Shown: positions 61,409 through 64,000 of the stretch, piece after piece | How positions within the stretch are numbered: position 1 is the stretch's first letter | Layout: the number at the start of each line of letters is the position of its first letter | Source: Oscillospiraceae bacterium | GTDB lineage: Bacteria; Bacillota; Clostridia; Oscillospirales; Acutalibacteraceae | DNA: 64,000 nucleotides | NCBI GenBank assembly: GCA_015065725.1 | Contig: SVPV01000010.1 | Coordinates: 1-64,000 of the forward strand | Direction: 5' to 3' | Position numbers and translations under genes: made by a program | Notes under the pieces: model-generated | What the model saw: only the letters and a program-made list of their open reading frames with translations | Database searches by the model: none | What the model was told of the DNA's origin: nothing

Positions 61409-62857
61409 ATGGCAATCTATGATAAAAAATCAATGAGGGCAGAGGAATTTATAAACGATGGTGAAATTCTTGAAACCTTAAAATATGCCGAAGAAAACAA
61501 AAACAATAAGGAACTAATTAACAGTATTCTTGAAAAAGCAAGACCAAAGCTTACCTCTACGGGTGCTACCTGTGCAGGTCTTAGCCATAGAGAAGCATCG
61601 GTTTTACTAGCCTGTGAAGACCCCGAAATACTAAAGAAAATTTACGAAATAGCAGAGGAAATAAAGCTTGCATTTTACGGCAACCGTATAGTTATTTTTG
61701 CACCGCTTTATTTGTCAAATTACTGTGTTAACGGTTGTGTTTATTGCCCTTATCACGCAAAAAACAAGACTATACCGAGAAAAAAGCTAACTCAGGAAGA
61801 GGTAAAGGCAGAGGTTATAGCTCTTCAGGATATGGGACATAAGCGTCTTGCTATTGAGGCAGGCGAGGACCCGAAAAACAATCCTATAGAGTATATACTT
61901 GAGTGCATTAAAACAATCTATAGCGTACACCATAAAAACGGAGATATCCGCCGTGTTAACGTAAATATTGCCGCCACTACGGTAGAAAATTACCGAAAAC
62001 TTAAAGAGGCGGGTATTGGTACATACATTCTTTTCCAAGAAACATATCATAAGGAAAGCTATTTGGAGCTTCACCCAACAGGACCTAAACACGATTACGA
62101 CTATCATACCGAGGCTATGGACAGAGCAATGCAGGGCGGTATTGACGACGTAGGTTTGGGCGTTTTATTTGGACTAGAGCGTTATAAGTACGAGTTTGCG
62201 GGTCTTTTAATGCATGCCGAGCATTTAGAGGCAGTTTTCGGCGTAGGACCGCACACAATAAGCGTTCCGCGACTAAAACGGGCATCTGACATTGACCCTG
62301 ATGCTTTTGACAACGGTATTGATGACGAAACCTTTGCAAAAATTACCGCTTGTATTCGTTTGGCAGTACCTTATACGGGAATTATAATCTCTACAAGAGA
62401 GAGCGAGGAGGTACGCTCAAAGCTGCTTCGTCTCGGCGTTTCACAGGTAAGCGGCGGCTCACGTACCTCGGTTGGCGGTTACACCACCGAAGAGCGTCCG
62501 CACGACACCGAGCAATTTGACGTTTCTGACCAACGCACGTTAGACGAGGTTGTTCGTTGGCTTATGGAAAACGGACACATTCCGTCCTTCTGTACCGCCT
62601 GCTATCGTGAAGGCAGAACGGGCGACAGGTTTATGGCTCTTTGCAAAACTGGACAGATACTTAACTGCTGCCACCCGAATGCACTTATGACGCTTTCCGA
62701 GTATATTGAGGACTACGCTTCCGAAAAGACCAAAGAGGTCGGCTACAAAATGGTAGAGGAAGAGCTAAAGCGAATTCCTAAAGACAAGGTAAGAGCCATT
62801 GCCGAGGACAATATCAAGGCAATCAAGGCGTCAAACCGTAGGGATTTCCGTTTTTAA
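61409..62857 (+). CDS. hydG: [FeFe]-hydrogenase maturase HydG (tyrosine lyase)
   Basis: 482 residues. Radical SAM enzyme that splits tyrosine to give CO and CN- ligands bound to iron. N-terminal cluster CVNGCVYCPYHAKN and C-terminal cluster CTACYREGRTGDRFM with CCHPNALMTL. The ThiH-like Tyr chemistry explains the interest of a Tyr-bearing leader. Two bases after hydE, ribosome site GAAAGGAAG. Confidence 0.97.
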   Translation: MAIYDKKSMRAEEFINDGEILETLKYAEENKNNKELINSILEKARPKLTSTGATCAGLSHREASVLLACEDPEILKKIYEIAEEIKLAFYGNRIVIFAPLYLSNYCVNGCVYCPYHAKNKTIPRKKLTQEEVKAEVIALQDMGHKRLAIEAGEDPKNNPIEYILECIKTIYSVHHKNGDIRRVNVNIAATTVENYRKLKEAGIGTYILFQETYHKESYLELHPTGPKHDYDYHTEAMDRAMQGGIDDVGLGVLFGLERYKYEFAGLLMHAEHLEAVFGVGPHTISVPRLKRASDIDPDAFDNGIDDETFAKITACIRLAVPYTGIIISTRESEEVRSKLLRLGVSQVSGGSRTSVGGYTTEERPHDTEQFDVSDQRTLDEVVRWLMENGHIPSFCTACYREGRTGDRFMALCKTGQILNCCHPNALMTLSEYIEDYASEKTKEVGYKMVEEELKRIPKDKVRAIAEDNIKAIKASNRRDFRF

Positions 62858-62887
62858 AACAGTTTAAACTAATTTTGGAGGTCTGTT

Positions 62888-64000
62888 ATGGGACTTAACG
62901 ATACCCCCTCTGCAGAGAGGGTGCATATAGCCTTTTTTGGCAGAAGAAATGCAGGAAAATCGAGTCTTTTAAACGCGGTTACACAACAAAATATTGCTAT
63001 TGTGTCAGAGGTTCAGGGTACTACTACCGACCCCGTTTATAAGGCAATGGAATTATTGCCGTTAGGACCTGTTATGCTTATAGATACGGCGGGTATAGAC
63101 GACGAGGGCGAGCTTGGTGAGCTTCGTGTTAAAAAGACAAGACAGGTGCTAAATAAAACCGATATTGCTGTTTTGGTGGTTGATGCGACAGTCGGTCTTT
63201 CGGATTTTGATAGGGATATTTTAGAGCTTACAAGCAAAAAAGAAATCCCCACCGTTACGGTATACAACAAGGCTGATTTGTTGGAGGCTATACCGCAAAA
63301 CGATGGCAAAATATATGTTTCTGCTGATAAAAATATCGGTGTAAATGAACTTCGTGAAACTATTGCAAGACTAGTGTCAGAGCCAAAACAGCAACCGCTT
63401 ATAAGCGACCTTGTAAATGAGGGTGATATGGTACTTCTAATAGTGCCTATAGATAAGGCGGCACCGAAGGGCAGACTGATACTTCCGCAACAACAGGTTA
63501 TAAGGGATTTGCTTGATAATAACAGTGTGGCAATCGTCGCTAAAGAAAACGAGGTTGAAAAGGTGCTGTCAAGTCTTAAAACACCGCCAAGCCTTGCTGT
63601 AACCGACAGTCAAATTTTCCCTATTGCCGATAAAAAGGTGCCGACTAATATTCCGCTTACTTCCTTTTCAATACTTATGGCACGTAAAAAGGGGCTTTTA
63701 AAAACTGCCGTAAAGGGAGCCTTTGCTATTGAAGACCTAAAGGACGGCGACACTGTGCTTATAGCAGAGGGCTGTACCCACCATAAGCAATGTGAGGATA
63801 TAGGCAGTGTGAAAATTCCTAGGTGGATAAGGGAATATACAGGCAAAGACATTAACTTTAAAACGGTTAGCGGTACCGAATTTCCTGAGGATTTATCAGA
63901 ATATAGTCTTATAATTCATTGCGGTGGATGTATGCTTAACGAGCGTGAGGTTAAGTACCGTATGAAATCTGCCGAGGATATGGGTATACCCATAACCAAT
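62888..64000 (+). CDS. hydF: [FeFe]-hydrogenase maturation GTPase HydF (partial)
   Basis: 371 codons visible, cut by the window end (full length about 400). Scaffold and carrier of the H-cluster precursor. G1 FGRRNAGKSSL, G3 LIDTAGID, G4 VYNKAD, and the cluster ligands CTHHKQC and HCGGC near the C-terminus. TTGGAGGTC precedes the ATG. Fourth gene of the operon. Confidence 0.95.
   Translation, partial: MGLNDTPSAERVHIAFFGRRNAGKSSLLNAVTQQNIAIVSEVQGTTTDPVYKAMELLPLGPVMLIDTAGIDDEGELGELRVKKTRQVLNKTDIAVLVVDATVGLSDFDRDILELTSKKEIPTVTVYNKADLLEAIPQNDGKIYVSADKNIGVNELRETIARLVSEPKQQPLISDLVNEGDMVLLIVPIDKAAPKGRLILPQQQVIRDLLDNNSVAIVAKENEVEKVLSSLKTPPSLAVTDSQIFPIADKKVPTNIPLTSFSILMARKKGLLKTAVKGAFAIEDLKDGDTVLIAEGCTHHKQCEDIGSVKIPRWIREYTGKDINFKTVSGTEFPEDLSEYSLIIHCGGCMLNEREVKYRMKSAEDMGIPITN

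Overview
The window looks like chromosomal DNA of a low-to-moderate GC, spore-forming, anaerobic Clostridia-type Firmicute, probably from the gut. The evidence is: a SpoIIQ-like and a SpoIID gene, the [FeFe]-hydrogenase maturation genes hydE, hydG and hydF, a Feo ferrous-iron operon, ribonuclease Y, YidD/YidC/Jag order after rpmH, class II LysS, frequent TTG/GTG starts and strong AGGAGG-type ribosome binding sites. I would guess the Oscillospirales, but that is inference. Nothing looks like a prophage, insertion sequence, integron or CRISPR array. The DNA is mostly core chromosome with unusually structured intergenic regions.

Layout. 1-1,100: an outward-facing promoter with a dyad, an orphan MazF-type endoribonuclease gene and an array of six adjacent hairpins. 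1.1-10 kb: trmB, rny, a PAP2 phosphatase and HAD phosphatase pair, the sporulation genes spoIIQ and spoIID with a membrane protein between them, purC and a YfbR-like nucleotidase. 10-17.5 kb: yfhO, a TPP riboswitch with thiT, a TtcA-like tRNA thiolase, an NhaC-type antiporter and a NahK-like sugar kinase. 17.6-26 kb: murD, two overlapping M42 peptidase genes, GNAT, a PLP lyase-like enzyme, a propeller-like unknown, dacF and a phosphoesterase. 26-31 kb: lepA, then rpmH-rnpA-yidD-yidC-jag.

31-32 kb is the main gene-poor stretch: a minus-strand micro-gene interrupted by an in-frame TAG, tRNA-Thr(GGT) and a second hairpin array. 32-44.5 kb: a PHP phosphoesterase, a DUF6512-like membrane protein, a GH2 beta-mannosidase-like enzyme, the UPF0210/ACT pair, the translation and housekeeping cluster rplS-lepB-rbgA-rnhB-yraN, a dipeptidase, thrC, a DUF1540 protein and a phosphoesterase. 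44.6-51 kb: tig-clpP-clpX, greA-lysS and a zinc-type CDF exporter with a polyhistidine tail. 51-57 kb: a lipoprotein, a ribbon-helix-helix protein diverging from a SLOG-like protein, feoA-feoB plus a Cys-rich accessory protein under repeated palindromic operators, and an overlapping TPR/DUF4037 pair. 57-64 kb: a CNNM/CorC-type protein, ksgA, and the hyd maturation operon (TM1266-type regulator, hydE, hydG, partial hydF), which is preceded by a candidate leader peptide and terminator.

How they fit together: protein synthesis, folding and turnover (rplS, rbgA, lepA, lysS, greA, tig, clpPX, yidC), envelope building (murD, dacF, lepB, yidC) and anaerobic iron metabolism (feoAB feeding iron-sulfur enzymes such as HydE and HydG). 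Thiamine appears to be scavenged through ThiT. The most unusual signals are the two hairpin arrays, the tyrosine-containing leader ahead of the hydrogenase maturation genes, the triplicated operator in feo, and the amber-interrupted micro-gene.
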